Notes under the pieces: model-generated | The model's input: only the letters and a program-made list of their open reading frames with translations | Told to the model about the DNA's origin: nothing | Databases searched by the model: none | DNA from: Clostridia bacterium | Lineage (GTDB): Bacteria > Bacillota > Clostridia > Oscillospirales > CAG-272 | DNA length: 42,836 nucleotides | Reading direction: 5' to 3' | Assembly: GCA_017472305.1 (NCBI GenBank) | Contig: JAFUQP010000029.1 | Span: 1-42,836, forward strand | In this document: in pieces, positions 33,639-42,778 of the stretch | Position numbering within the stretch: position 1 is the stretch's first letter | Layout: every line of letters starts with the position of its first letter | Position numbers and translations under genes: made by a program

Positions 33639-34986
33639 GGTCGTTTTCAAGCGTTCTGAACTTTGTGAACTGACCAATCCAGCCCATCTTAACGTTACCG
33701 ACCGAGCCGTGACGGTTCTTTGCGACTATGACCTCTGCGGTATTTGCACTGTCTGCCGACGCGCTATCGTCCTGCGCGCCGCTTATATCCTTATAATATT
33801 CATCTCTGTAAAGGAACAGAACGATATCTGCGTCCTGCTCGATAGAGCCCGAGTCACGAAGGTCTGCAAGCGTTGGGCGCTTACCTGCTCCGGGTCTTGA
33901 CTCTGTTCCACGGTTAAGCTGAGCGCAGCATACGATAGGAATACCGAAGTCCTTCGCCATAATCTTGAGGTTACGCGAGATTTCGCCTACCTGCTGTGCT
34001 CTGTTGTCGGAATTTCCCGAGGTCTGCATAAGTCCTATGTAGTCTATGACAACAAGCCCGAGGTTATTCACACGGCGAAGCTTGGATTTCATTTCCGCGG
34101 CGGTAATAGCCGACGTATCGTCGATGTAAATATCGCAGCCCGAAAGCTGAGAGATTACGTCGGCAATATTATCCCAGTCCTCAGGGCGAAGCTCGCCCGT
34201 ACGAAGGTTATGCGAGTCAACGAGCGCTTCACTCGAGATAATTCTCGTAACGAGCTGCTCTGCCGACATCTCAAGCGAGAAGATACAAACCGCCTTGCCC
34301 GAATTCTTTGCAACGTTTGTCGCAATATTAAGCGCAAACGAGGTCTTACCCATACCGGGACGCGCGCCCACTATAACGAAGTCGCCCTTGCCCATCTGAA
34401 CAAGCATTCTGTCAAGCGCCGAGAAGCCGGTTTTCGCACCGTCAACAGCCCCCTTTTGCTCAGAGGTAAGCTCAATATCCTTATATACGTTCTGAAGCAC
34501 GTCACGGATATGTCTGAATTCTCTTGCCTCGTTGTTATGGGAAAGGTCGAATATTCTCTGCTCCGCACTGTCAACGAGCGTGCGTACGTCGCCCTCGTTG
34601 TATGCGTCGGTGCTGATTTCATCGGTAATTGTAATCAGCTTACGAAGCGTGGACTTGTCCTTTACAATTTTTGCATAGTCCTTGATGTTCGAGGCAGAGG
34701 GCACCGAGTCAGCAATAAGAGTAATATACTGAATTCCGCCCGCCTCATCTCTGTCGCCAAGCTCTACGAGGGTATTAACGAGAGTAACGAGGTCTATGGT
34801 TTTGCTCTGCGCGTACATCTTGAGCAGCGCCGAGTATATATGCTTGTGCTCGGTTACGTAAAAATCCTCCTCTGCAATCATACTTCCAATCTTGCCGAAG
34901 GAATCGGGATTTACTATAAGCGAGCCGAGTAACGCCTGCTCCGCCTCAACCGAAACAGGCATTTGCTTAATCAAGCTGCTGTCCAT
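33628..34986 (-). CDS. dnaB: Replicative DNA helicase
   Basis: This 452-residue hexameric helicase has an N-terminal DnaB domain (residues ~8-110, PVSVEAEQALLGSLI) and a RecA-like C-terminal domain. Walker A is GARPGMGKTSFAL near 205, followed by IDDTSAIT, VVIDYIGLMQ and RDSGSIEQDADIVLFLYRDEYY. AAAGGAAG lies six to seven bases upstream of the ATG. It follows rplI by 42 bases, the conserved Bacillota order rplI-dnaB (dnaC in Bacillus naming). Confidence 0.98.
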   Translation of the reverse strand: MDSSLIKQMPVSVEAEQALLGSLIVNPDSFGKIGSMIAEEDFYVTEHKHIYSALLKMYAQSKTIDLVTLVNTLVELGDRDEAGGIQYITLIADSVPSASNIKDYAKIVKDKSTLRKLITITDEISTDAYNEGDVRTLVDSAEQRIFDLSHNNEAREFRHIRDVLQNVYKDIELTSEQKGAVDGAKTGFSALDRMLVQMGKGDFVIVGARPGMGKTSFALNIATNVAKNSGKAVCIFSLEMSAEQLVTRIISSEALVDSHNLRTGELRPEDWDNIADVISQLSGCDIYIDDTSAITAAEMKSKLRRVNNLGLVVIDYIGLMQTSGNSDNRAQQVGEISRNLKIMAKDFGIPIVCCAQLNRGTESRPGAGKRPTLADLRDSGSIEQDADIVLFLYRDEYYKDISGAQDDSASADSANTAEVIVAKNRHGSVGNVKMGWIGQFTKFRTLENDHEE

Positions 34987-35028
34987 CTTAAAGACTTCCT
35001 TTCATTCAAAGGATTGATTTTAAAGAAA

Positions 35029-35472
35029 TTATTCGTGAACGTGTACTACGAATTTTGCACCGATGTCGGAGAGCACCTTAATTTCAACGTCATACTTTCC
35101 GTATGCCTTGATTGCTTCCTTGATTACAATCTTACGCTTGTCAATATCAACCGAGAGCTTCTTCTTAAGCTCCTCAGCAATATCCTTTGAGGTAACCGAG
35201 CCATAGAGTCTTCCGTCCTGTCCGTGACCCATCTTTATCTCAATCTCCACTCCCGAAATTCTGTCTGCGAGAGCCTTCGCCGCCTTTCTGTCCTCCTCAA
35301 TGCGGAACTGCTTTGCGGCTTCCTTATTCTTAAGCTCGTTGGTTGCCTTTGCATCGGCGGCAACCGCCTTCTTCTGCGGGAAGAGGAAATTGCGTGCGTA
35401 TCCGTCGGATACCTCAACAATCTGGTCCTTCTTTCCGTGTCCCTTTACGTCACAAAGTAAAATAACCTTCAT
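35029..35472 (-). CDS. rplI: 50S ribosomal protein L9
   Basis: This 147-residue protein has the N-terminal L9 RNA-binding domain ([36 protein letters not shown], in part), a long connecting helix (~42-75) and the C-terminal L9 domain. AAAGG lies ten bases before the ATG. It is 14 bases downstream of gdpP. Confidence 0.98.
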   Translation of the reverse strand: MKVILLCDVKGHGKKDQIVEVSDGYARNFLFPQKKAVAADAKATNELKNKEAAKQFRIEEDRKAAKALADRISGVEIEIKMGHGQDGRLYGSVTSKDIAEELKKKLSVDIDKRKIVIKEAIKAYGKYDVEIKVLSDIGAKFVVHVHE

Positions 35473-35486
35473 AATATTTGCCTTTC

Positions 35487-37475
35487 TTAATCCAGATAAT
35501 CGTCTATACTGCTTTTAAGCTCTCGGAGAACCGAGATAATTGAATTCGAGGTAACCTGCGCTCCCGCGACGTCAAAGTGTCCGCCGCCGTTAAGCCTCTC
35601 GAGTATGAGCTGCACGTTAATCTTGCCCGAGGAGCGACCCGAAATATGAATTTGCTCGCCGATTTTAACAAGCGTAAACGCCGCCTCAACTCCGCGAAGG
35701 GTGAGCATCTTATCCGCCGCCTTCGAGGCTATGATACGGAAGCTCTCGTCTGTATCTCCCTCACAGCAGGAGATTGCCACGTTATCTCTGTAAACCGTAA
35801 TCGAGGTATGGAAGCGAGCTTCCTTTGATAGGTCCTCCGGAGCGGTTTTAAAGAGGTTGTATACGTCGGTGGGATTTGCTCCCGCGCCGCGAAGATACTG
35901 TGCGGCACCAAACGTTCTTGTGCCTGTGTTTCTCGTAAACTGCTTTGTATCGAGAAGAATTCCCGCAAGAAGCAGGTCTGCCTCTTCCTTGAGAAGATAC
36001 TGCGAGCTTATAGCGCTCTCAAGCATCTCGGCAACGAGCTCGCAGCAGGACGATGCAGAGGGCTCGATATAAGAAATCTTGACAGAGCCCGAGAGCGCGT
36101 CAATCTTTCTGTGGTGGTCGATTATCGCAACCGACGCCGCCTTCTGTGCAATGTCCGGGAACTGCGCTCTTGCAAGAACGTTATGGTCAACGAGAATGAC
36201 GAGCGTATCGGGACCTATAAGGTCAAGTCCGTCGGCATTATCGACGAAGGTCTGCTCGTATATATCATTCTTACGCATCATCTCAACGCAAGGATAGAGA
36301 TTCTTGTCGCGAAGGTCTACCGCGATATTCGCCTTGACTCCACAAATGCTTGCAAGCCTCGCTAGACCGACCGCCGCGCCGAATGAGTCGAAGTCGCCGT
36401 AGCGGTGGCCCATTATGATAACGTTATCAGAGCGCGCCATAAGCGAGGTTAGCTGGCTTGAGAAGGTTCTCGAGCGAACATTTGAGCGCTTATAAACCGT
36501 CTTGGTTCTTCCGCCGTAGAACGCCGTTCCCTCCTCCGACTTATAAACCACCTGGTCGCCGCCGCGCTGAAGCGCAAGGTCAACTGCGTCCTGCGCGTCA
36601 ATTTCACGGTCCTTAAGCGTTCCTTGACATCTTGATATACCCATAGAAACGGTAATCGATGCAGAGTCGCCGACACGGGTGTCGCGTATTTCGTCAAGAA
36701 TCGAGAATTTATTGGCAATGCACTTATCAAGCTCCGAGGAGTCAAAGAGCATTACGTACTTATCGTTATCGTAGGATTTGAGGACTGCGTTCATTGAGTC
36801 TGCCCAAGCCTTAAGCTTATCATCTACCTTCGATACCTCGTCGGCAAACTTCTCATGAACGTAATTCAGAACGTCCTCAACGTTGTCAATCGCAATATAA
36901 GCAACCGCCACGCGCTCGTCGTTATAACGCTTCTCGGTTTCGAGCATGTCCGTAATGTCGCGAAGAAGAAGGAGATATACTCCGCCTGAGCGCTCCGACA
37001 CGACAAATCCCTCGCATTTATATATACGCGAGCCTACGGTTGCGCGTGCCTCGGCGTAGAGCGCAGTCTTGTAATCGATACCGAGAACATCCGACACGTC
37101 GTTACCGACGTAATTTACGTCGATTCCGAGAGTTTCACGCATAGCGTCGTTATACCAGAGTATACGGCCGTGAAAATCAACCGTAATTACGGGAGATGTT
37201 GAATTCTTGAATACTATGCTACCTCTCTCGCGAAGCAGCTCATAGATGTTCTTTTCAGGAATTTCGGTTATCAGTGTGCGGCGCTTGTAGGCAATAATGG
37301 CAATTTCCAGAAGATAAAGCACTGCGACAAGTGCTGCGGTAATAACCGTATTTGATTTGAGAAAATAACAAAGCACTCCGAGAAGCGCAATATTAAGACA
37401 GCCAAGAGTAACCAGAAGCACAGCCTCAAGCCGAGAGGCGTAAGGGACACCGAGCCCTCTGTTGTTCTTTCTCAT
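35487..37475 (-). CDS. gdpP: GdpP-type c-di-AMP phosphodiesterase (DHH family)
   Basis: This 662-residue membrane protein has two helices at ~17-39 and 44-62. A PAS-like domain (~85-175) and a degenerate GGDEF domain (~185-315; YDNDKY stands at the GGDEF site) follow. The DHH domain has GHRYGDFDS (His357, Asp361, Asp363), Asp430 in LVDHN and DHH at 453-455. The C-terminal DHHA1 domain has [12 protein letters not shown]. The family hydrolyses cyclic di-AMP to pApA, affecting potassium, wall and osmotic balance. AAAGGAGA lies upstream of the ATG. It follows the DUF2232 gene by 21 bases, the standard gene pair. Confidence 0.96.
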   Translation of the reverse strand: MRKNNRGLGVPYASRLEAVLLVTLGCLNIALLGVLCYFLKSNTVITAALVAVLYLLEIAIIAYKRRTLITEIPEKNIYELLRERGSIVFKNSTSPVITVDFHGRILWYNDAMRETLGIDVNYVGNDVSDVLGIDYKTALYAEARATVGSRIYKCEGFVVSERSGGVYLLLLRDITDMLETEKRYNDERVAVAYIAIDNVEDVLNYVHEKFADEVSKVDDKLKAWADSMNAVLKSYDNDKYVMLFDSSELDKCIANKFSILDEIRDTRVGDSASITVSMGISRCQGTLKDREIDAQDAVDLALQRGGDQVVYKSEEGTAFYGGRTKTVYKRSNVRSRTFSSQLTSLMARSDNVIIMGHRYGDFDSFGAAVGLARLASICGVKANIAVDLRDKNLYPCVEMMRKNDIYEQTFVDNADGLDLIGPDTLVILVDHNVLARAQFPDIAQKAASVAIIDHHRKIDALSGSVKISYIEPSASSCCELVAEMLESAISSQYLLKEEADLLLAGILLDTKQFTRNTGTRTFGAAQYLRGAGANPTDVYNLFKTAPEDLSKEARFHTSITVYRDNVAISCCEGDTDESFRIIASKAADKMLTLRGVEAAFTLVKIGEQIHISGRSSGKINVQLILERLNGGGHFDVAGAQVTSNSIISVLRELKSSIDDYLD

Positions 37476-37496
37476 ACTGTTCTCCTTTGATGATAT

Positions 37497-38486
37497 TTAT
37501 TCTTCCCTTTTTAGCTTATTGTGCGTGAAGGTAAAGGTTATGCCCATTATCGAAAGAATTCCGATAGCAAGCGAGGTCGCCGAAAACAGTGCTAAAAACA
37601 GCACAAGCTTCATAAAGCCTCTGCGCGGCGAATTTATCAGCAGTGCCGACACGTAATTGTAACCGACGTAAGCATATACCACAGAAAGCACGGTATAAAG
37701 ATTTGACACGGTGAGCGAGAATATATCTGTGCTTGCGCCGGCAAAAAGAGAAAGAAGCAGTAAAGCGATATAAAAATAAGCAAAAACGTTAGAGGTTGAG
37801 AACCTCCAGTTATATACCGTCGAGGGCTCTCTGTCGATACGTCCGACGATTGCGCCGAAAACCTTGAAGGTAACGCCGGCAATAACAAAACCGCAAATTA
37901 CAATTACCGATATTAACGAATTTACAAGCGAGTTAAATAGCACAAGCGCATCATCGGGACTTATAAGCACAGCCGCGTTTCCGTCTCCGAGAGAAGAGGT
38001 AATTCCGTTAATTCCCGTCAAAAACTCGTCCTTAAACGCAGAATAAATACCGAGGTAATGCTCCTTAAGAGCAGACAGCGACACCTCGCCTACAGCGTAA
38101 AAGCCGTCCAAAACAAACGCGATAACAATAAAAAGTGATGCAATTGCGGTAATCCAAAATGCACATTCGCCCTTTTCGCTTCCCTTCGTATACATAAAGG
38201 CTATTACGAAGGCTATGAAAATTATTTCAAGTGAAAGCGAGGGGATAGGCTCGCCTGAAAAAATTCCGATTACAAGGTTAAAGAGAAATACAAGGCACGC
38301 GGATATTACCGTAGGAATTCGCTTGGTGCTTTTATCGTAAATCATAAGCGCCGCAAGGCTGGCAGCCGAAACAGGCAACACCAGAACGCCGAAAAGCGTT
38401 GATAGTATTCCCGATATAACGGTGAAAATGGAGAGTGCGAGAATTGCACTTTTATAATTTGCTTTACTGTTTAATTCTGCTTTCAT
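37497..38486 (-). CDS. DUF2232 (YybS-like) membrane protein
   Basis: This 329-residue protein has about eight membrane helices. Its position directly upstream of gdpP-rplI-dnaB matches yybS in Bacillus. Hydrophobic stretches lie at roughly 15-47, 56-75, 85-98, 108-128, 185-215, 238-255, 262-285 and 294-315, and there is a polar loop at ~135-180. The family is of unknown function; some relatives resemble S-components of transporters. CGGAGA precedes the ATG. It is the first gene of the six-gene operon, with a promoter at 38515-38543. Confidence 0.88.
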   Translation of the reverse strand: MKAELNSKANYKSAILALSIFTVISGILSTLFGVLVLPVSAASLAALMIYDKSTKRIPTVISACLVFLFNLVIGIFSGEPIPSLSLEIIFIAFVIAFMYTKGSEKGECAFWITAIASLFIVIAFVLDGFYAVGEVSLSALKEHYLGIYSAFKDEFLTGINGITSSLGDGNAAVLISPDDALVLFNSLVNSLISVIVICGFVIAGVTFKVFGAIVGRIDREPSTVYNWRFSTSNVFAYFYIALLLLSLFAGASTDIFSLTVSNLYTVLSVVYAYVGYNYVSALLINSPRRGFMKLVLFLALFSATSLAIGILSIMGITFTFTHNKLKREE

Positions 38487-38514
38487 TTTTTCTCCGAGGA
38501 TAATTATTCATATT

Positions 38515-38543
38515 ATTATACCACAAATACAAAATAAAGTAAA
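38515..38543 (-). promoter_or_regulatory. Promoter of the gdpP-rplI-dnaB-tilS-ftsH operon
   Basis: On the minus strand, -35 TTTACT (38543-38538), a 17-base spacer and -10 TATAAT (38520-38515), about 29 bases upstream of the first start codon. Confidence 0.8.
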
Positions 38544-38583
38544 GACAAATGATTAAATATTTTCATATTATTTTTAAATAAAT

Positions 38584-38615
38584 AAAAAAACTGCGCCGAA
38601 ATGGCGCAGTTTTCT
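38584..38615 (-). terminator. Terminator of the CD1247-family gene
   Basis: The 11-bp stem AAAACTGCGCC/GGCGCAGTTTT (38587-38597 with 38603-38613) has a T7 tail on the minus strand, 56 bases after the stop. Confidence 0.92.
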
Positions 38616-38669
38616 GACAAAATCAGATTAAAAGACTAAATCGGTCAACTGTACGAAGCGAGCGAAGGC

Positions 38670-39119
38670 TTAAATATTCTCCTTGCAGTCCTCACTGCAG
38701 GTAGCGCAAACGCCGTCGCAGATTTCAATTCCTCCGATTTTCTCTCCGCAAGCGGGGCATAGAAGCTCGTCGGGGTCAAGGCTGTCGTCAAAGCATACTA
38801 CCTCGCCACACGAGGGACATTCGATTTCATAGTACTCGCCGTCCTCACCCTCGTAGTCCTCTCCGTCGTTAAGGTCATCGTAGTCATCTTCGTCCTCGTC
38901 AAAGTAGAGGTCCTCCTCTACCGCACCGAGGTCGCAGTCAAGCTCCTCTACGTACTCGTGAAGCTCCTTGTTATCGGCCTCAAGAGCCGCGATTTTATCA
39001 GCCATATCCGAAACGAGGTCAAGAAGCATAGAGATAACCTTTCCCTCCTTGGTGTTCTTATCAATCTCGTAGCCGTCAAAGAGGCCCTTAAGATATGCTG
39101 CGTTTTCACAAATTCCCAT
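38670..39119 (-). CDS. CD1247-family zinc-ribbon protein
   Basis: This 149-residue protein has a conserved N-terminus (MGICENAAYLKGLFDGYEID), a helical, probably coiled segment (residues ~22-65) and a very acidic linker (~72-97). A zinc ribbon follows (CPSCG ... CPACG, ~101-131), and the tail has three more cysteines (CDGVCATCSEDC). This is the clostridial family found next to efp; its function is unknown. The inner ATG is chosen because GGAG lies seven bases upstream and the N-terminus then matches the family. It lies downstream of efp with a terminator hairpin between, so expression would need read-through or an unseen promoter. Confidence 0.88.
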   Translation of the reverse strand: MGICENAAYLKGLFDGYEIDKNTKEGKVISMLLDLVSDMADKIAALEADNKELHEYVEELDCDLGAVEEDLYFDEDEDDYDDLNDGEDYEGEDGEYYEIECPSCGEVVCFDDSLDPDELLCPACGEKIGGIEICDGVCATCSEDCKENI

Positions 39120-39163
39120 AATATACTCCATTCCGTCGCAAGGCGACATTTTTATATTTTGTA

Positions 39164-39193
39164 AGAAAATGCTCCCAGATATGGGAGCATTTA
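39164..39193 (-). terminator. Hairpin/terminator between efp and the CD1247-family gene
   Basis: The 7-bp stem GCTCCCA/TGGGAGC (39171-39177 with 39182-39188), extended by A-T pairs, with ATTTTCTT following on the minus strand. It starts seven bases after the efp stop. Confidence 0.8.
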
Positions 39194-39199
39194 TTCCTT

Positions 39200-39757
39200 T
39201 TATGCGCGCTCAAGATACTCGCCTGTTCTGGTGTCAATCTTGAGTACGTCACCCTCGTTGATGAAAATCGGAACCTTAACAACGGCACCGGTCTCAAGAA
39301 CTGCCTCCTTGGTAACGTTGGTAGCGGTATCGCCACGAACGCCGGGCTCGGTTTCGGTTACTGCAAGCTCAACGAATGTAGGCGGGTCAACAGAGAATAC
39401 GCTTCCCTTCCAGGAAGAAATTCTACATACGGTATTCTCCTTAACGAACTTGAAGTTGTCGCCAAGCTTGTCGGCATTGAGAGGAACCTGGTCGTAGGTC
39501 TCGGGGTCCATGAAGTAGTAAAGCTCACCGTCGTTGTAGAGATACTCAAGGTCGCGGCGCTCAATTACCGCGTTCTCAAACTTTGCGGTGGGGTTGAAGG
39601 ACGCCTCGCGGATAGCACCGGTAACAACGTCTCTGTACTTGGTTCTTACGAACGCCGCACCCTTACCGGGCTTAACGTGCTGGAACTCAATAACCTGATA
39701 AACCTTGCCCTCCATCTCGAAGGTCACACCGTTTTTGAAATCACCTGCTGTTAACAT
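39200..39757 (-). CDS. efp: Elongation factor P
   Basis: This 185-residue translation factor rescues ribosomes stalled at polyproline. It has three beta-barrel domains: KOW-like (1-65, loop [10 protein letters not shown] with Lys32 at the tip), OB (70-125) and the C-terminal OB domain. The unextended PGKG loop is the usual bacterial form. AAAAGG lies upstream of the ATG. The proline-rich stalk of the lipoprotein at 14 kb (repeated NPPS) and the Ala/Pro linker of the biotin carrier could be among its clients, though that is inference. Confidence 0.98.
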   Translation of the reverse strand: MLTAGDFKNGVTFEMEGKVYQVIEFQHVKPGKGAAFVRTKYRDVVTGAIREASFNPTAKFENAVIERRDLEYLYNDGELYYFMDPETYDQVPLNADKLGDNFKFVKENTVCRISSWKGSVFSVDPPTFVELAVTETEPGVRGDTATNVTKEAVLETGAVVKVPIFINEGDVLKIDTRTGEYLERA

Positions 39758-39869
39758 ACTGTAATTTTCCTTTTCTTGGCGAATTGTAGTTTATTTTTAC
39801 CGCGGCATAAAGGTCCGCCACAACCGTGAATGCTACAAAAAGCATTAATGCCAATTATATACCTATCAA

Positions 39870-39898
39870 ATTATACAATATTTTTTTGAATTTTGCAA
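39870..39898 (-). promoter_or_regulatory. Promoter of efp
   Basis: On the minus strand, -35 TTGCAA (39898-39893), a 17-base spacer and -10 TATAAT (39875-39870). The leader would be about 105 bases and holds a hairpin AATGCT/AGCATT (39829-39834 with 39841-39846). Confidence 0.72.
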
Positions 39899-39956
39899 TA
39901 GGTTATTCGATATTTTTCAAATTTTTTAGGTTTTTTCCCGTTAAACGCGAATCGCA

Positions 39957-41021
39957 TTAATAAATTTCTATCAAATCCTTCGGGGAGTGAGTGAAATTAT
40001 ATACTCCGTCAGGCTCAATAGCTACCATATCCTCTATGCGGCAGCCGTATTTACCGAAAAGATATATTCCCGGCTCTACAGTCAGGATTTCACCCGTACG
40101 GAGTGCCCTGCCGAAGGAGCGCGGAGAGAGCGTCGGAGTTTCGTGAACGAAAAGTCCTACCGAGTGACCGAGCGAGTGACCGAATGCGCCCTTGAACTCG
40201 AGTACGCCGTCAATTATATCACGCGCAACCTTGTCAGCCTCGCCCGCGTCAACGCCCTCGCGAAGAAAATCAATCGCAGCGAGCTGTGCCGAAAGGACGG
40301 TGTTATAAAGCTTCTTCATCTCGTCATCTGCACGTCCTATGACAACAGTTCTTGTCATATCCGAGCAATATCCCTTGTATTTAGCACCGAAGTCCATAGT
40401 CAAAAATCCCGAGGAGAGCTTTTTCATTCTCGGTGTTCCGTGCGGAAGCGACGAGGCATCGCCCGATACTGCTATAGTGTCAAAGGAGAATCCCTCAGCA
40501 CCGAGCCTTCTCATTCTGTATTCAAGCTCAACTGCGACCTCATTTTCGGTCATATTCGGGTTAAGAACGGTAAGAAGCTCCGAGAAGGCGGCATCGGCAA
40601 TATCCTGCGCCTTCTGTATAAGCTCTATTTCCTCTCTGCTCTTAATCTGTCTGATTTCGGCAAGCATCGAGCCTACCGAAACAAGCTCGCAGAAGGAAAG
40701 CTTTTGTTTATATGCGTTATAGGTGGAGTAGGAAACGTAGTCCCCCTCGAATCCTACCCTTCTGGCGCCCGAAAGTGCCTCAGAAATATATTCCCAGCGG
40801 TTCTTCGGGGTAACCACCTTAAACTCGGGATTGCACTCCGAGAGCGCCATCTCGTAGTATCTGAAATCGGTTATCAGATGCGCTTCGGTTGCCGTTATCA
40901 CGAGAAGCCCGTCAGTAAAGCTGAAATCCGAAAGGTAATGCTGGTTAAGCTCGTCAAGAACAATTATTGCATCAAGCTCTGACGCCTTCAGTCTATCTCT
41001 TAATTTTTGAAGCTTGTTCAT
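39957..41021 (-). CDS. M24-family Xaa-Pro aminopeptidase
   Basis: This 354-residue cytosolic metallopeptidase removes N-terminal residues preceding proline. The N-terminal creatinase-like domain (1-125) is followed by the pita-bread catalytic domain with ligands in LTMDFGAKYKGYCSDMTRT (two Asp), GHSLGHSVGLFVHE (His), LTVEPGIY (Glu) and GCRIEDMV (Glu). GAAGGGAGA lies upstream of the chosen ATG; an in-frame extension of 32 codons runs through a hairpin-rich intergenic element and is rejected. It is upstream of efp, the common clostridial order. Confidence 0.95.
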   Translation of the reverse strand: MNKLQKLRDRLKASELDAIIVLDELNQHYLSDFSFTDGLLVITATEAHLITDFRYYEMALSECNPEFKVVTPKNRWEYISEALSGARRVGFEGDYVSYSTYNAYKQKLSFCELVSVGSMLAEIRQIKSREEIELIQKAQDIADAAFSELLTVLNPNMTENEVAVELEYRMRRLGAEGFSFDTIAVSGDASSLPHGTPRMKKLSSGFLTMDFGAKYKGYCSDMTRTVVIGRADDEMKKLYNTVLSAQLAAIDFLREGVDAGEADKVARDIIDGVLEFKGAFGHSLGHSVGLFVHETPTLSPRSFGRALRTGEILTVEPGIYLFGKYGCRIEDMVAIEPDGVYNFTHSPKDLIEIY

Positions 41022-41175
41022 TATATTCTCCCTTCTGTCGCCTAAAAGGCGACCGCACAAAATTTTAACGAATTTTCGGCACCGCCGTTTCGGCGGCATT
41101 TTGGAACAAGGCTCCAAAATGCGAAAATTTCAGGCGTGAAATGCACTGAACGTCAAATCCGATGGTACGAAGCTT
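41022..41175. other. Hairpin-rich intergenic element
   Basis: This 154-base gap carries four or five perfect inverted repeats in a row: GTCGCCT/AGGCGAC (41037-41043 with 41047-41053), an AAAATT/AATTTT pair (41060-41078), a CCGCC/GGCGG stem (41083-41097), ATTTTGGA/TCCAAAAT (41098-41105 with 41113-41120) and ATTTCA/TGAAAT (41127-41132 with 41137-41142). There is no T-run typical of a terminator. It could be a composite palindromic repeat or a structured leader for the peptidase gene. Confidence 0.6.
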
Positions 41176-42024
41176 TCACGCAAATCTCCCAAGATAATAT
41201 TTCTTCATCATAAGCGCGTCATCAGACTGCGTGCCCGCCGACTCGCAAATAACAGTCGGTGTCAGACGCTCTCTTGCGATAACGTCAATAAGCGGCTCAA
41301 AGTTAGGACCGTAGGTTTCGTCAGCGAAGGTTAAATGCTTTTTCTCTCCGCCCCCCGTCCACTCGATTTTCGAGAAGTGGCAGTGAAGATTTTTAGCAAC
41401 CTCGTCGCCGAGCGCATTGCCTATTTTATCGAAAACGCGGAGATAATCGTCGGCAGTTTTAAAGACGCCACCCAAATCTCTTGCGTTAAGGTGACCGAAA
41501 TCAACGACGGGAACGAACGCCTTATCAATTCTGCAAAGCTCCAAAACCTCATCAAGAGTTCCAAGCTGATTAATCTTTCCCATTGTTTCAAGTCCGATTT
41601 TCACACCGTGGGTATCGACCTCTGAAAGCGTTCTTACAAGGGTATCGGCGGCAAGGCGCATAGCCTCGTCCCTTGAAATTTTAGCTGCAGAGCCCGAGTG
41701 AACGACTATCGTATCCGCGCCGAGAAGCGCCGCTGCATCAAGGCTCTCCCTTATGTAGCGGATACTGTTCAGGCGTTTTTCCTCCACAAGTCCCGAAAGG
41801 GATATAAAATATGGGGTGTGGAAGGACATTTTGATGCCACAGCGCTTTGCCTCGTTGCCGATAGCCGTGAGCATTGCAGCAGATGCCGCAAGTCCGTTTC
41901 CTGCCTCATATTCGTATGCATCAAGCCCGATTTCCTTAACAAAGGCGGGTGCTTCAAGAGTCGATTTGTGTCCTGCAAGACGGAATGCGTCGCTGTTACC
42001 GCCGGGACCGAAATGTGCTTTCAT
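41176..42024 (-). CDS. AP endonuclease 2-family TIM-barrel protein (endonuclease IV-like)
   Basis: This 282-residue protein has the endonuclease IV/sugar isomerase-like TIM barrel. Residues matching the Nfo three-metal site are seen: His in SFHTPYFIS, His in IVVHSG, Glu in GLETMG, Asp/His in VVDFGHLNA, His in LHCHFSKIE, Asp/His in KKHLTFADE and Glu in VICESAG. Function may be DNA-repair endonuclease or a sugar isomerase. The usual Nfo signature blocks are only loosely kept, so the reaction is left open. AGAGGAAC precedes the ATG. Its start overlaps the yqeG stop by four bases (ATGA), indicating coupled translation. Confidence 0.88.
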   Translation of the reverse strand: MKAHFGPGGNSDAFRLAGHKSTLEAPAFVKEIGLDAYEYEAGNGLAASAAMLTAIGNEAKRCGIKMSFHTPYFISLSGLVEEKRLNSIRYIRESLDAAALLGADTIVVHSGSAAKISRDEAMRLAADTLVRTLSEVDTHGVKIGLETMGKINQLGTLDEVLELCRIDKAFVPVVDFGHLNARDLGGVFKTADDYLRVFDKIGNALGDEVAKNLHCHFSKIEWTGGGEKKHLTFADETYGPNFEPLIDVIARERLTPTVICESAGTQSDDALMMKKYYLGRFA

Positions 42025-42524
42025 TTTTTGTTCCTCTTTTCATATTTTTTAAGCACGGGAATTTCAAGCAGACGTTTAAAACGGGTAAGCAAATCGCGCT
42101 TGTCCCTGATAGGCGGCACGAGAATTGCCCGTATTCCTGTATTGTGCGCCGCCCACACGTCGGTAAATACCTGGTCACCCATAAGAACAGTATTGATTCT
42201 GTCAGTGCCTATATCCGCCATAGCCCGAAGGAGATTTTTCTTAAAGGGCTTCCCTGCCTTTGCGTATGCGGGCATCTGTAAATCCTTATTGAACAAATCT
42301 ACTCTTTCACTGTTATTGTTCGATACTATCGCAGTCTTAATCCCCACGGCAGCAAGAGAGGCAAGCCAACGCACAACGTGCTCTCCTGGATTTGGGTGCT
42401 CGTAGGGCTCGAGGGTGTTATCGATATCGAGAAGCACACCGCGAACGCCTATAGATAAGAGAAATTCGGGGGTGGCTTCATCGAAGGTATTAAATCTGTA
42501 TTCAGGTACAAACGTAAATCCCAT
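42021..42524 (-). CDS. yqeG: YqeG-family HAD phosphatase
   Basis: This 167-residue protein has the HAD nucleophile motif DIDNTL (Asp33, Asp35), a Ser/Thr motif (AIVSNNNS), a Lys in the KPFKKN region and GDQVFTDV. The small size and the sequence around DIDNTLEPY are typical of the YqeG subfamily, which is related to PGP phosphatases. The physiological substrate is uncertain. AGAAGGA lies upstream of the ATG. It is the first gene of a leftward unit yqeG-TIM barrel-peptidase-efp, with a consensus promoter. Confidence 0.94.
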   Translation of the reverse strand: MGFTFVPEYRFNTFDEATPEFLLSIGVRGVLLDIDNTLEPYEHPNPGEHVVRWLASLAAVGIKTAIVSNNNSERVDLFNKDLQMPAYAKAGKPFKKNLLRAMADIGTDRINTVLMGDQVFTDVWAAHNTGIRAILVPPIRDKRDLLTRFKRLLEIPVLKKYEKRNKK

Positions 42525-42554
42525 AGTGCTATCCTTCTATTAATATTTACATAT

Positions 42555-42583
42555 ATTATACATTAAATGTTTTTGTGTGTCAA
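42555..42583 (-). promoter_or_regulatory. Consensus promoter of yqeG
   Basis: On the minus strand, -35 TTGACA (42583-42578), a 17-base spacer and -10 TATAAT (42560-42555), a perfect SigA match 31 bases from the start codon. Confidence 0.95.
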
Positions 42584-42654
42584 GAAAAAGAAATACAATC
42601 TGTGAGTTTTTCAGTCTATAATAAAAAATATTTTAAAAGAATTTCAAAAACCTA

Positions 42655-42683
42655 TTGACAAACCGACAGTTTTGTGATAAGAT
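42655..42683 (+). promoter_or_regulatory. Promoter of the tRNA operon
   Basis: -35 TTGACA (42655-42660), a 17-base spacer and -10 TAAGAT (42678-42683). The start point would be about 10 bases before tRNA-Gly. Confidence 0.9.
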
Positions 42684-42701
42684 ATAGTGGCGTTCAGAAA
42701 T

Positions 42702-42775
<74 letters not shown>

Positions 42776-42778
42776 AAT

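Noticed and set aside
39987-40982. Frame antisense to the M24 peptidase gene
   Set aside because: A shadow of a clearly identified metallopeptidase.
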